DNA of 64,000 nucleotides. It comes from Luteibacter aegosomatis. Its GTDB lineage: Bacteria > Pseudomonadota > Gammaproteobacteria > Xanthomonadales > Rhodanobacteraceae. The position numbers were made by a program, and so were the translations under genes. The stretch lies in NCBI RefSeq assembly GCF_023078455.1, contig NZ_CP095740.1, positions 4,328,001 to 4,392,000 of the forward strand, given 5' to 3'. The notes under the pieces are model-generated. The model worked only from the letters and a program-made list of their open reading frames with translations, was not told the origin of the DNA and searched no databases. Below are positions 8,330 to 16,784 of this stretch, piece by piece (the stretch's first letter is position 1; each line of letters opens with the position of its first letter).

Positions 8330-9343
8330 TCAGTACGAAAACGAAGCGAACGCCTCGATCGTCCGCTCGACCGCCTCGTCGTCGATATCCAGGTGCGTCA
8401 CCAGCCGCACCGACGGCAGGTAACCGATGCTCAACCGCACGCCCGCCGCCGTCATGTGCGCGGCGAGATCCTTCAGGCGGGACGCGGGCACGTCGACGAA
8501 CACCATGTTCGTGTGCTGTGCCTTGACGGCCAATCCGTCGATGCCACGCAGGCCCTCCGCAAGCCGCTGGGCACGCACGTGATCGTCGGCCAGCCGCTCC
8601 ACGTGATGGTCGAGCGCATGCATCGCCGCCGCGGCCAGCATGCCGGCCTGGCGCCAGCCGCCCCCCGCCACCTTGCGCCAGCGCCGTGCGCGATCGATGA
8701 AGGCCACGTCACCGAGCAGTACCGACCCCACCGGCGCGCCCAGGCCCTTCGACAGGCATACCGACACGCTGTCGAAACCCTCGACCACCTCGCGCGGCGA
8801 CTTGCCGTAGGCCACGGCCGCGTTGTACATGCGCGCGCCATCGAGGTGCAGCTTCAGGCCCCGACGCGTGGCCAGTTCGCGTGCCCGGCCGAGGTAATCG
8901 AATGCGAGCGTACGGCCGTGCCAGGTGTTTTCCAGCGCCAGCACTTTCGAGCGCGCGAAATGCGGATCGACCGGCTTGATGGCCGCCTCCACCTTGTCCA
9001 GCGGCAGACTGCCATCGGCGTCCTGCGGGATGGGCTGGGGCTGGATGGAACCCAGCACCGCGGCGCCGCCGCCTTCGAAGCGATAGGTGTGCGCATCGGC
9101 ACCCACGATGTATTCGTCGCCCCGCTCGCAATGCGCCATGAGGCCGAGCAGGTTGCTCTGCGTACCGGTGGGCACGAACAGCGCGGCGGCGAAGCCGAGG
9201 TCCGCCGCGAGGCGGTCCTGCAAGGCGTTGACCGAGGGGTCTTCGCCGTAGACGTCGTCGCCGACGGGGGCACGCAGCATCGCTTCGCGCATGGCGTCGG
9301 TGGGCAGGGTGACGGTATCGCTGCGCAGGTCGATCGTCTTCAT
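8330..9343 (-). CDS. ltaE: Low-specificity L-threonine aldolase
   Basis: PLP enzyme splitting L-threonine and L-allo-threonine into glycine and acetaldehyde. The N-terminus IDLRSDTVTLPTDAMREAM and the GDDVYGEDPSVN block are diagnostic. The PLP lysine is in VCLSKGLGAPVGS, and the LDGARMYNAA segment holds the cofactor aspartate. From ATG 9343 it is 337 residues, matching the family (about 333). An in-frame ATG five codons upstream (9358) is possible, but family members start directly at M-x-x-IDLRSDTV. Divergent from gluconokinase; the 86-bp gap must hold both promoters. Confidence 0.93.
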   Translation of the reverse strand: MKTIDLRSDTVTLPTDAMREAMLRAPVGDDVYGEDPSVNALQDRLAADLGFAAALFVPTGTQSNLLGLMAHCERGDEYIVGADAHTYRFEGGGAAVLGSIQPQPIPQDADGSLPLDKVEAAIKPVDPHFARSKVLALENTWHGRTLAFDYLGRARELATRRGLKLHLDGARMYNAAVAYGKSPREVVEGFDSVSVCLSKGLGAPVGSVLLGDVAFIDRARRWRKVAGGGWRQAGMLAAAAMHALDHHVERLADDHVRAQRLAEGLRGIDGLAVKAQHTNMVFVDVPASRLKDLAAHMTAAGVRLSIGYLPSVRLVTHLDIDDEAVERTIEAFASFSY

Positions 9344-9429
9344 CGCGAAACGGATCATCGGGAAGGAATCGCCGATGGTACGCGAAGGCGTTCACGATGC
9401 CATGTACGCGCGTGCGGCATGATCGGCCC

Positions 9430-9915
9430 ATGATCACCATCGTCATGGGCGTATCCGGCAGCGGCAAGAGCACGATCGGCGAGGGGCTGGCCCAGCGCCT
9501 GGGCGTGCCGTTCGTCGACGGCGACCACCTTCATCCCCAGGCCAATCGCGACAAGATGGCCCGCGGCCTGCCGCTGGACGACGCCGACCGGCAGCCGTGG
9601 CTCGAAGCCATCGTGGCGGAGATGCGGCGGCATGACGGCCTGGTGCTCGCCTGCTCCGCGCTCAAGCGGCGCTATCGCGATTTCCTGCGGCAAGGGCGTA
9701 ACGACGTTCGCTTCGTGTACCTGCACGGCTCGCGCGAACTGCTGGCCGATCGCCTGGCCCATCGCAGCGGGCATTTCTTCGATCCGGCGTTGCTCGACAG
9801 CCAGCTGGCGACGCTGGAAGAGCCGTCGCGCGACGAGGCCTTGTGGGTGGATATCGGGGAGTCGCCTTCGGAGGTGATCGAAGACGTCATAAGGGCGGAC
9901 TGCCCGCACGAATGA
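9430..9915 (+). CDS. gntK: Gluconokinase
   Basis: Phosphorylates D-gluconate to 6-phosphogluconate with ATP. The protein is 161 residues, a little shorter than E. coli GntK (175). P-loop GVSGSGKST lies at residues 7-15; FVDGDHLHPQANRDKM is the gluconate-binding signature and ACSALKRRYRD the family's second conserved block. The start ATG 9430 places the P-loop directly at the N-terminus, as in all homologues. The membrane glucose dehydrogenase at 12188 makes gluconolactone/gluconate in the periplasm, so both genes may serve the same direct-oxidation route of glucose, though they are not in one operon. Confidence 0.92.
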   Translation: MITIVMGVSGSGKSTIGEGLAQRLGVPFVDGDHLHPQANRDKMARGLPLDDADRQPWLEAIVAEMRRHDGLVLACSALKRRYRDFLRQGRNDVRFVYLHGSRELLADRLAHRSGHFFDPALLDSQLATLEEPSRDEALWVDIGESPSEVIEDVIRADCPHE

Positions 9916-9926
9916 CGACCGGGTCC

Positions 9927-10011
9927 GTGGGCACCGGCCTGCGCCGGTGCGACGGATTTCGTGCCGCGTCGTACTACCTACCGCGTCGCACCGGCGCAGG
10001 CCGGTGCCTAC
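9927..10011. repeat. Inverted repeat, CACCGGC-CTGC-GCCGGTGCGACG element
   Basis: Two nearly perfect complementary arms (9927-9954 and 9984-10011). Each contains its own small hairpin (ACCGGCctgcGCCGGT), separated by about 29 bases. It lies between convergent gluconokinase and AraC genes and reaches the last bases of the latter. A similar core (GCAGGCCGGTGCCCACGGCGA) appears near 14745. Looks like a REP doublet; may end transcription from both sides. Confidence 0.7.
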
Positions 10012-10793
10012 GGCGAAGCGCTCGGGTAAGGCGATCGATGCATGCTGGGCGGCACACCCAACGCCCTACGGAACATCGTCGAAAAACTCGTCGCGCTCTC
10101 GTAGCCCAGGTCGAGCGCGATCGCCGTCACCGACTCGCCCGCCGCCAGCCTCGGCAAAGCGGACAGCAGGCATGCCTGCTGTCGCCATTGCGCGAAGCTC
10201 ATGCCCGTTTCGCGCCGGAACAGTCGCGTGAAGCTGCGACGGTGCATCGAAAGATCCTCGGCCCAGCCGTCGATGGCTTCGGTCACCGTCGGCCGTTCGA
10301 AGAATCGCGCGCAACGTGCCGACAGTGTGGCATGCGTCGGCAAGGGCAGCGCGAGGGGCACCGTGGGTGCGCGCGCGATCTCCGCCACCACCAGCGACAT
10401 CAGCAAACCGTCGCGACCGGCCGGGTCGTATTCACGCGGCACGGCAGCGGCCTCGACCAGCAACGCGCGAAGCAGGGGCGATACCGAGAGCACGCGACAT
10501 GCCTCGCCCAAGGTGCCGATCACCATCGTTTCCAGATAGACGCTGTTGGTGTTCACCGCGCCGATCATCCGCACCGAATGCGGTGTTCCCCCGGGAATCC
10601 ACACGGCGCGCTCGGGCGGTGCGATCCATGCGCCGAAGGGCGTCGTCACGGCCACCGTCCCCCGCGACGCGTAGAGCAGTTGCCCGCGGCGGTGCCGATG
10701 GGTCGCCAGTTCGAAGGAGGCGGGGTAGACATTGGCCCGCGACACGACAGGCCGGGGCACGGCCTCGAAGGCGTCGGCATCGTGCTGGGTCAT
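10008..10793 (-). CDS. AraC-family transcriptional regulator with cupin sensor domain
   Basis: A 261-residue regulator. The N-terminal half is a cupin-type sensor (HRHRRGQLLYASRGTVAV; WIPGGTPHSVRM). The C-terminal half has the two helix-turn-helix motifs of AraC/XylS proteins (SMHRRSFTRLFRRETGMSF, then SVTAIALDLGYESATSFSTM). The second is the classical AraC signature followed by FRRALGVPPS. The frame runs open to 11051, but ATG 10793 has GGGA upstream and lies outside the divergent gene. Divergent from the Fsr-type exporter, the usual place for its activator or repressor; that pairing is inference. Confidence 0.9.
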   Translation of the reverse strand: MTQHDADAFEAVPRPVVSRANVYPASFELATHRHRRGQLLYASRGTVAVTTPFGAWIAPPERAVWIPGGTPHSVRMIGAVNTNSVYLETMVIGTLGEACRVLSVSPLLRALLVEAAAVPREYDPAGRDGLLMSLVVAEIARAPTVPLALPLPTHATLSARCARFFERPTVTEAIDGWAEDLSMHRRSFTRLFRRETGMSFAQWRQQACLLSALPRLAAGESVTAIALDLGYESATSFSTMFRRALGVPPSMHRSPYPSASP

Positions 10794-10895
10794 GGTTGTC
10801 CCGTTCGCGAAGGCTTCTGACCCATATCCTAGCGCGGGACAGTCCTTGAGCGTGGTCTCATACGTGTACCCGCTCCTTTTCCCCAGGACATCCCG

Positions 10896-12107
10896 ATGCA
10901 AGCCCCCGCCAGCGCCGAGGCGGACGCCCCGCGCGCCACCAGCCCCACCGTCTACGGCGTGATCTTCGCCATCAGCTTCTGCCACCTGCTCAACGACATG
11001 ATGCAGTCGTTGCTGCCGGCCATCTATCCGGGCCTGAAGGAGGGATTCCACCTCGACTTCGGCCAGATCGGCCTGATCACGCTGACCTACCAGATCACCG
11101 CCTCGATCCTGCAGCCGCTGGTGGGCCTGTACGCCGACCGCCGGCCGACGCCGCTCGCCCTCCCGGGCGGCACGCTGTTCTCGCTGGCCGGGCTGCTGGT
11201 GCTATCGGTGGCGCACACCTACCCGATGCTGCTGGTCGGCGCCTCGCTGCTGGGCATGGGTTCGTCGGTATTCCATCCCGAATCCTCGCGCGTGGCGCGC
11301 ATGGCCTCCGGCGGCCGCCACGGTCTCGCCCAGTCACTGTTTCAGGTGGGCGGCAACGCCGGCCAGGCGCTGGGCCCGCTGGCCGCGGCCATCGTGGTGG
11401 TGCGCTGGGGCCAGTCGAGCCTCGCCTTCTTCGCGATGCTCGCCCTGCTCTCCGGCGCCATCCTGTGGAACGTGGGCCAGTGGTATCGCCACCACGGCCT
11501 CACCCGCCTGAAGGCCGGCGGCACGCACCACGTCACGGCGCCGACGAGCGCCGAGGCTCGTCGCGGCATCGCCGTGCTGCTGGCGCTGATCTTCTCCAAG
11601 TACGTCTACCTCGCCAGCCTCACGAGCTACTTCACTTTCTACCTGATCCACCGCTTCGGCGTGTCGGTGGAAAGCGCGCAGCTGCACCTGTTCGTGTTCC
11701 TCGGCGCGGTGGCCGTGGGCACGGTGTTGGGCGGCCCGCTCGGCGATCGCTTCGGACGCAAGCACGTCATCTGGTTCTCGATCCTCGGCGCGTTGCCGTT
11801 CACGCTGCTGCTGCCGCACGCGAGCCTGTTCTGGACGGCGCCGCTCACGGTGGCGATCGGCTTGATCCTCGCCTCGGCGTTTCCCGCGATCGTGGTGTTC
11901 GCCCAGGAACTGGTGCCGGGCAAGGTGGGCATGATCTCCGGACTGTTCTTCGGCTTCTCGTTCGGCATGGGCGGGCTGGGTGCCGCGGGACTGGGCGAAC
12001 TGGCCGACCACATCGGCATCGAGGCGGTGTACCAGGCGTGCGCGTTCTTGCCGTTGATCGGGTTGCTGGCGGCGTTCTTGCCTGATGCCAGGTCTTCGCG
12101 AGCCTGA
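10896..12107 (+). CDS. fsr: MFS exporter, fosmidomycin-resistance (Fsr) type
   Basis: A 403-residue 12-TM major facilitator. The segment GSSVFHPESSRVARMASGGR, continuing GLAQSLFQVGGN, is nearly identical to the Fsr family signature, and YADRRPTPLALPGG is the loop-2/3 motif. E. coli Fsr exports fosmidomycin; the natural substrate here is unknown. Its start faces the AraC-family regulator across 102 bp, so regulation by it is likely. ATG 10896 lies nine bases after a CCAGGA ribosome-binding site. A palindromic element at 12110 separates it from the convergent gcd. Confidence 0.9.
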   Translation: MQAPASAEADAPRATSPTVYGVIFAISFCHLLNDMMQSLLPAIYPGLKEGFHLDFGQIGLITLTYQITASILQPLVGLYADRRPTPLALPGGTLFSLAGLLVLSVAHTYPMLLVGASLLGMGSSVFHPESSRVARMASGGRHGLAQSLFQVGGNAGQALGPLAAAIVVVRWGQSSLAFFAMLALLSGAILWNVGQWYRHHGLTRLKAGGTHHVTAPTSAEARRGIAVLLALIFSKYVYLASLTSYFTFYLIHRFGVSVESAQLHLFVFLGAVAVGTVLGGPLGDRFGRKHVIWFSILGALPFTLLLPHASLFWTAPLTVAIGLILASAFPAIVVFAQELVPGKVGMISGLFFGFSFGMGGLGAAGLGELADHIGIEAVYQACAFLPLIGLLAAFLPDARSSRA

Positions 12108-12109
12108 AT

Positions 12110-12183
12110 CGCGGACAAGGTCCGCTCCCGCCCTCCGGTAATGGGCTTTCTACCGAAGGGTGGGAGCGGACCCCGTCCGCGAT
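12110..12183. repeat. Palindromic REP-like element, GGTCCGCTCCC subfamily
   Basis: Outer arms TCGCGGAC..GGTCCGCTCCC and GGGAGCGGACC..GTCCGCGA; inner arms CCCTCCGGTA / TACCGAAGGG. It fills the whole gap between the convergent fsr and gcd genes. Same family as 41836-42020 and 45705-45877. Confidence 0.8.
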
Positions 12184-12187
12184 GTCC

Positions 12188-14638
12188 TTAACGGGGCAGC
12201 GCGTACGCGATGACCCAATCGCCCTGCTTCGTCCCGAGCGAACCATGGCCGCCCGCGACGACGAGCACGTACTGCCGCCCGCTCGCGTCCGCGTAGCTCA
12301 TGGGCGTGGCCTGGCCGCCCGCGGGCAAGCGCGCCTCCCAAAGCTTGTGCCCGGTGCGCACGTCGTACCCACGGATGTAGTTGTCGAGCGTGCCGCTCAG
12401 GAACGTGACGCCACCCGCGGTGGTGAGCATGCCACCCATGCTGGGCACGCCCAGCGGCATCGGGATCGGCAACGGTGCGCTGTCGACGATGGTGCCGTTC
12501 TTGTGGCGCCACATCATGCGTCCGGTGCCCAGGTCGACGCCCGCGACATAGCCCCACGGCGGCGCCTGGCAAGGAATGCCCAGCGGCGAGAGGAACGGCT
12601 GCAGTTCGATGGCGTAGGGAATGCCCTTGACCTGCTTGATGCCCTGGGTCTCGCTTTTCGACTCCGCGACTTCCGTCTGCGCCAGCTTGTCCTGGGGTAT
12701 CAGCCGCGACTGAAAGGCCATGTAGCTCGGGTTGATGAGCATGAGCTGCCGCGTGGGATCCACCGACACGCCGCCCCAGTCGAACACGCCGAAGTTGCCG
12801 GGGAACGCGAGCGAACCCTGCTCCGACGGCGGGGTGAACATGCCGTCGTAACGCAGCGAGCGGAAACGCACGCGGCACCACAGCTGGTCGAGCGGCGTGG
12901 TACCCCACATGTCGCTTTCGCGCACGTCCGGCGGCGCGAAATTGAGTTCCGACAAGGGCTGCGTCGGTGACGTATGGTCGCCGGCCACCGCGCCCTGCGG
13001 TCGAGGCACTTCGTGGATGGGCACGATGGGCGTGCCGTCGCGGCGGTCGAGCACGTAGACGCTGCCCTGCTTGGTGGACGCCACGAGCGCGGGCTTCATG
13101 CCGTCGGCGGTCTTCAGGTCGATGAGGGTCGGCTGGCCGCCAACGTCCATGTCCCACAGGTCGTGGTGGGTGAACTGGTAATTCCAGCGCAGCTTGCCGG
13201 TGGCGATATCGAGGGCGACGACGCCCGCGCCGAACTTCTCGGAGGTGGGCGTGCGCGTGCCGGCGAACTGGTCGGGCGTCTGGTTGCCCATCGGCAGGTA
13301 GACCATGCCCAGCGACTCGTCCACGCTGAAGAGCGACCACACGTTGGGCGAGTTGCGCGTGTAGATGCCGCCCGCCGCGATGGGCGCGGTGTCGTCGGGC
13401 TTGCCCGGGTCCCAGTTCCACACCAGGTGGCCGTCGTGCACGTCGTAGGCGCGTATCACGCCGGACGGCTCGTTCGTGGATTCGTTGTCGGTGACGTGGC
13501 CGCCGATGATGACCAGGTCGCGCGTCACCGCCGGGGGCGACGTGGAGTAATAGCCGCCGGGGGTGAACGGTCCGATATTCGCGCGCAGGTCGACGGTGCC
13601 CTGGTTGCCGAAGTCGGGGCACGGCTTGCCCGTGTCGGCGTCGAGCGCGATCAGGCGCGCGTCCGCCGTGGGGAGAAACAGGCGGCGCGGGCAGATGGCC
13701 GAGGCGGTGGCCGTCGGTACCCACGTGCTGGATGCGGACGCGGGCGCCGTCGTCGCCGGCGCGGGGACCTGGGCCGATGCGTATTTCGCGTCGTCGTGAT
13801 ACGACACGCCGCGGCAGGTCATGTGCTCCCAATGCTTGAAGCCGACGGGGCTCTGCAGTTGTGGATCGAATTCCCAGCGCCTCGCGCCCGTGGCCGCGTC
13901 CACGGCGATCACGCGGCTGTGCGGGGTGCACAGGTAGACGGTGTCGCCGATCTTGAGCGGCGTGTTTTCCGCGGTGGTTTCGGTGGGATCGTCCGGTCCC
14001 GGCGTATCGCCGGTCTGGATCTTCCACGCCACGTCGAGGTGCTGCACGTTGTCCGCATTGATCTGCGTGAGCGGCGAATAGCGCTGTCCGAACGGCGAAC
14101 CGCCGTAGTCGGTCCAGTCGGCGTCCGGACGCATCGCGCGATCGCCCTGCGGGCCCGCGACGGTGGCCATCGGCAGGGAGCCATCCAGGTCGGGCTCCGG
14201 ATACAGCGCACCGGCCGCGCCGACCGCCGCGACCACGAGCAGCGCGAGGAAGAGGAACCCGCCGCCCGTGCCCCGGGCCGTATTGGTGAAGCGGCCCGGG
14301 GTGAGGCCGCGCCGCGACCACGGCAACAACAGCCAAAGGCCGAGCGCGAACCAGAGGTCAAGGCGGGTCAGCAGTTGCCACCAGTCCAGGTGCACTTCCC
14401 ATACGGCCCATGCGGCGGTGCCGATGAGCAGGAACGAGAACAGGTAGACGCCCATGCGCGATCGCAGCAGGAGCAGCAACGCCGACAGCAGCGTCACCAG
14501 ACCGGCCACCAGGTAATAGGGAGATCCGCCGACGTGCAGCAGCTGGATGCCGCCCCAGAGCAAGACCGCGCCGTAGGCCGCGAAGACGAAGGCGGTGAAC
14601 ACCGTCATCGGGTGAAAGGCGCGAGTTCTTACGTACAT
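12188..14638 (-). CDS. gcd: Membrane-bound PQQ-dependent glucose dehydrogenase
   Basis: Quinoprotein oxidising glucose to gluconolactone in the periplasm and passing electrons to ubiquinone. The 816 residues (E. coli Gcd 796) comprise five N-terminal TM helices (about residues 10-145) and an eight-bladed PQQ propeller. The start of the propeller domain, WTDYGGSPFGQRYSPLTQIN, is typical. CTPHSRVIAVDAATG, NVWSLFSVDE, GDHTSPTQPLS and GVPSMGGMLTTAGGVTF are conserved blade motifs around PQQ. ATG 14638 is chosen because GAGGGTG precedes it; the frame also permits a TTG nine codons earlier. PQQ synthesis genes are not in this window. Gluconokinase at 9430 could use its product. Confidence 0.95.
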   Translation of the reverse strand: MYVRTRAFHPMTVFTAFVFAAYGAVLLWGGIQLLHVGGSPYYLVAGLVTLLSALLLLLRSRMGVYLFSFLLIGTAAWAVWEVHLDWWQLLTRLDLWFALGLWLLLPWSRRGLTPGRFTNTARGTGGGFLFLALLVVAAVGAAGALYPEPDLDGSLPMATVAGPQGDRAMRPDADWTDYGGSPFGQRYSPLTQINADNVQHLDVAWKIQTGDTPGPDDPTETTAENTPLKIGDTVYLCTPHSRVIAVDAATGARRWEFDPQLQSPVGFKHWEHMTCRGVSYHDDAKYASAQVPAPATTAPASASSTWVPTATASAICPRRLFLPTADARLIALDADTGKPCPDFGNQGTVDLRANIGPFTPGGYYSTSPPAVTRDLVIIGGHVTDNESTNEPSGVIRAYDVHDGHLVWNWDPGKPDDTAPIAAGGIYTRNSPNVWSLFSVDESLGMVYLPMGNQTPDQFAGTRTPTSEKFGAGVVALDIATGKLRWNYQFTHHDLWDMDVGGQPTLIDLKTADGMKPALVASTKQGSVYVLDRRDGTPIVPIHEVPRPQGAVAGDHTSPTQPLSELNFAPPDVRESDMWGTTPLDQLWCRVRFRSLRYDGMFTPPSEQGSLAFPGNFGVFDWGGVSVDPTRQLMLINPSYMAFQSRLIPQDKLAQTEVAESKSETQGIKQVKGIPYAIELQPFLSPLGIPCQAPPWGYVAGVDLGTGRMMWRHKNGTIVDSAPLPIPMPLGVPSMGGMLTTAGGVTFLSGTLDNYIRGYDVRTGHKLWEARLPAGGQATPMSYADASGRQYVLVVAGGHGSLGTKQGDWVIAYALPR

Positions 14639-14775
14639 GGCTTCACCCTCGGTATCCTCCCGCAAAGCGTGGGGGCGGGAGCGTGAATCCGAGGTGGAGG
14701 AGCGACGGCGTCACTTTTCGCAAAATGCGCGGCTCATCGCCGTGGGCAGGCCGGTGCCCACGGCGAGGCGACCGG

Positions 14776-15615
14776 TTACCGCGACACCAGTTCGGCGATG
14801 ACTTCGTCCAGCGCCGTCGAACCCTTGATCGACGATGCGCCGAAATCGATCCAGCCCTCGTTGAACCCATCGATCATGCGCATGCGCGGATGCGGATGGT
14901 TCATGCCTTGCGCCCGAAAACGGGCTTCCCACGCGTCGCGCGGCACGACACGCGCCGTCACCTCGCGACCCAGTGCGCGCGAGAGCGATGCGGCGATATC
15001 GTTCGGACTCACGCGTTCCGGTCCTTCCAGTTCCACCACGCGAACCCCCTGGCCCGGCTCGTCGAACAGCGTCGCGGCGAGGCGGCCGATGTCCTTCGTC
15101 GCCACCATCGCGATGCGCCGGTCGAGCGGTTGCAGGTAGCTGTCGATGACGCCTTCGTCGCGCGCCATGGGGATGTCCCACTGCGCGTTTTCGACGAACC
15201 AGGCGGCGCGCAGGAAGGTCACCGGCATGGGCAGCGTGGCGAGTTCGCGTTCCATGTGCGCGAGTTGCGAGAGCAGGTTGTCCTCGACGGCGTCGGCGCC
15301 GATGGTGGACAGCGCCACCACCCGGGCGGGTTTCGCCGCGAGCAGGGCCTCGCGTATCGAGGCGACGGTGCGGCGCGATTCGGCGTAGCCGGGCGACGGA
15401 TCGAACGTGGGCGGCAGCAGCACGAACACCGCTTCGGCCCCGTCGAAGGCCTGGGTGAGCGCGGCGGTGTCGTCGAGGTCGGCCACGGCGAACTCGGCGA
15501 AGGCGCGGCCCTTGGCGGGCTGGCGAACGACGGCGCGGAAGGGCCGGCCGGCCTGGGTGAGGGCCTCGGCGAGCGAGGCGCCGACCTGGCCGGTGATGCC
15601 GGTGATGGCGTACAT
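14776..15615 (-). CDS. NmrA-family NAD(P)-dependent oxidoreductase
   Basis: A 279-residue atypical short-chain dehydrogenase. The Rossmann glycine motif TGITGQVG is at residues 5-12. VVALSTIGAD and MPVTFLRAAWFVEN are the usual NmrA-type blocks, and YxxxK is absent, as expected for the group that acts as redox sensors or quinone/azo reductases. The C-terminal half holds a substrate cap with MNHPHPRMRMIDGFNEGW. It stands alone, 137 bp upstream of gcd on the same strand; that gap contains a weak GCCGGTGCC palindrome near 14750. Precise function unknown. Confidence 0.85.
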   Translation of the reverse strand: MYAITGITGQVGASLAEALTQAGRPFRAVVRQPAKGRAFAEFAVADLDDTAALTQAFDGAEAVFVLLPPTFDPSPGYAESRRTVASIREALLAAKPARVVALSTIGADAVEDNLLSQLAHMERELATLPMPVTFLRAAWFVENAQWDIPMARDEGVIDSYLQPLDRRIAMVATKDIGRLAATLFDEPGQGVRVVELEGPERVSPNDIAASLSRALGREVTARVVPRDAWEARFRAQGMNHPHPRMRMIDGFNEGWIDFGASSIKGSTALDEVIAELVSR

Positions 15616-15841
15616 GAGCGTTTCTCCGTAAGGGACGGAGAACAGGTTAGGTGGCGCCGATCCGTGATTGAAGCGACGTGCGGTGGTTACTCCGGTGACG
15701 TTTTGTCATCGATGTCGCGGGAGCCGCATGACGGTTGTCGGCAAAGCCGGCACGGGCTTGGTCGACGCTCGTGAAGACGCCGGGCTAACGGCAGGGGAGG
15801 TATCAATGACGCACTCTTGAATGCCCATAGGGAGCCACGTC

Positions 15842-16333
15842 ATGAAGACCGTCCTCGCCCTCGCGCTCACGTTCACCCTCGCCAGCGGCAGCGCCGCGGC
15901 CGGCCAGCTCGACAAGCTCGGCGGCCTCATGGGCGGGTCCGGGGGCTCGCTCACCTCCGGCAGCATGGGCAACGCCGCCGGCGTCATCCAGTACTGCATC
16001 AGCAACAACTACCTGGGCGGCGACAGCGGCGCCGCGGGCGTGAAGGACCAACTGCTCGGCAAGCTGGGCGCGGGTGACCAGACAGCGGCGAGCAACGACG
16101 CCTCCAGCGGCCTGATGGGCAAGCTGGGCAAGAAGTCCACCACCGCCGCCGTGCAACCCTCCCAGGACAAGGGCTACCTCGACGGGGCCAAGGGCCTGCT
16201 CCGCAGCGGCGACGGCAAGACCCTCGACCTGGCCGGCGCGCAGGGCGGTGCCGGTGGCGACCTCAAGGCCCAGGTGACCCGCAAGGTGTGCGATGCCGTG
16301 CTCAAGCAGGGCAAGAAGTGGGTGGGCATGTAA
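15842..16333 (+). CDS. Exported DUF2501 (YjjA-like) protein
   Basis: A 163-residue secreted protein with a clean Sec signal (MKTVLALALTFTLASGSAAA, cleavage after residue 20) and a Gly/Ser-rich N-terminal part. Two cysteines (IQYCISNNYLGG and TRKVCDAVLKQ) could form the disulfide typical of DUF2501. The C-terminus KQGKKWVGM is usual for the family, whose role is unknown. ATG 15842 has AGGGAG seven bases upstream; an in-frame ATG at 15821 has no such site and would spoil the signal peptide. The 226-bp gap to the divergent NmrA gene shows no further gene. Confidence 0.85.
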   Translation: MKTVLALALTFTLASGSAAAGQLDKLGGLMGGSGGSLTSGSMGNAAGVIQYCISNNYLGGDSGAAGVKDQLLGKLGAGDQTAASNDASSGLMGKLGKKSTTAAVQPSQDKGYLDGAKGLLRSGDGKTLDLAGAQGGAGGDLKAQVTRKVCDAVLKQGKKWVGM

Positions 16334-16340
16334 CGAAGCC

Positions 16341-16368
16341 TCGTGGGAGCGGGCGAGCCGGCTCCCAC
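16341..16368 (+). terminator. Strong hairpin after the DUF2501 gene
   Basis: Nine-base perfect stem CGTGGGAGC / GCTCCCACG around a ten-base loop, eight bases past the stop codon; no T-run follows. It shares the GTGGGAGC core with the palindromic element family, so it may be a minimal member reused as a transcription stop. Confidence 0.55.
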
Positions 16369-16407
16369 GACCGCCTTTGCCCGGCAAAGCAAGCACATAG
16401 GTCATTT

Positions 16408-16453
16408 ACCCTACATCTTGTGTTGACCTACCCCTTCCCCGCCTATATCGTGT
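16408..16453 (+). promoter_or_regulatory. nrdAB promoter with two putative NrdR boxes
   Basis: ACCCTACATCTTGTGT (16408-16423) agrees with the NrdR box consensus (acaCwAtATaTwGtgt) at 13 of 16 positions. A weaker match, with the core TATATCGTGT, ends at 16453 in the same phase about 30 bp on, i.e. near three helical turns, as NrdR pairs require. A -35-like TTGACC (16423-16428) lies between them and a -10-like TATATC (16444-16449) lies inside box 2. The spacer of 15 is short, so the exact hexamers are uncertain. NrdR is a known ATP-cone repressor of RNR genes; binding here is inferred. Confidence 0.55.
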
Positions 16454-16454
16454 G

Positions 16455-16648
16455 TCCCGCTGGTGTCCGAGGAGGCGCGACTGCCCGTCGGAACTAATAG
16501 GGAATCCGGTGCGAATCCGGAACTGCCCCGCAGCGGTAAGTGGAAACGACCCCGGAACGAGGCACTGGTCTTGAACGAAGGCCGGGAAGCCCCGGGTAGG
16601 CCCGGCGAAAGCCCCCGTCCACGAGTCCGAAGACCTGCCAGCAGTCGA
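16455..16648 (+). promoter_or_regulatory. Cobalamin (B12) riboswitch upstream of nrdAB
   Basis: The conserved core is plain to read: AATAGGGAATCCGGTGCGAA (from 16496), then ACTGCCCCGCAGCGGTAAG, the GGCCGGGAAGCC block, and GAGTCCGAAGACCTGCC at the 3' end. An eight-base hairpin (TCGACGCC/GGCGTCGA, 16645-16666) overlaps the very end and may be part of the expression platform. About 135 nt of leader follow before the nrdA start. Known logic in other bacteria: B12 switches off class Ia RNR when a B12-dependent class II enzyme is available. Confidence 0.93.
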
Positions 16649-16784
16649 CGCCACGACCGGCGTCGATGAGGGTGGTGGCGGCTTCCGCGGGGAGGCACGT
16701 CGTGACCGGAGCCTTCGCGGGCTCCGTCCCGGCCGTTTCCGCGTGTCTCCACTGCGTCGAACCAGTTTCATGGGGTACGCCAGA

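Noticed and set aside
15616..15841. Small gene in the divergent gap before the DUF2501 gene
   Set aside because: No frame with a ribosome site and plausible composition; treated as promoter region.
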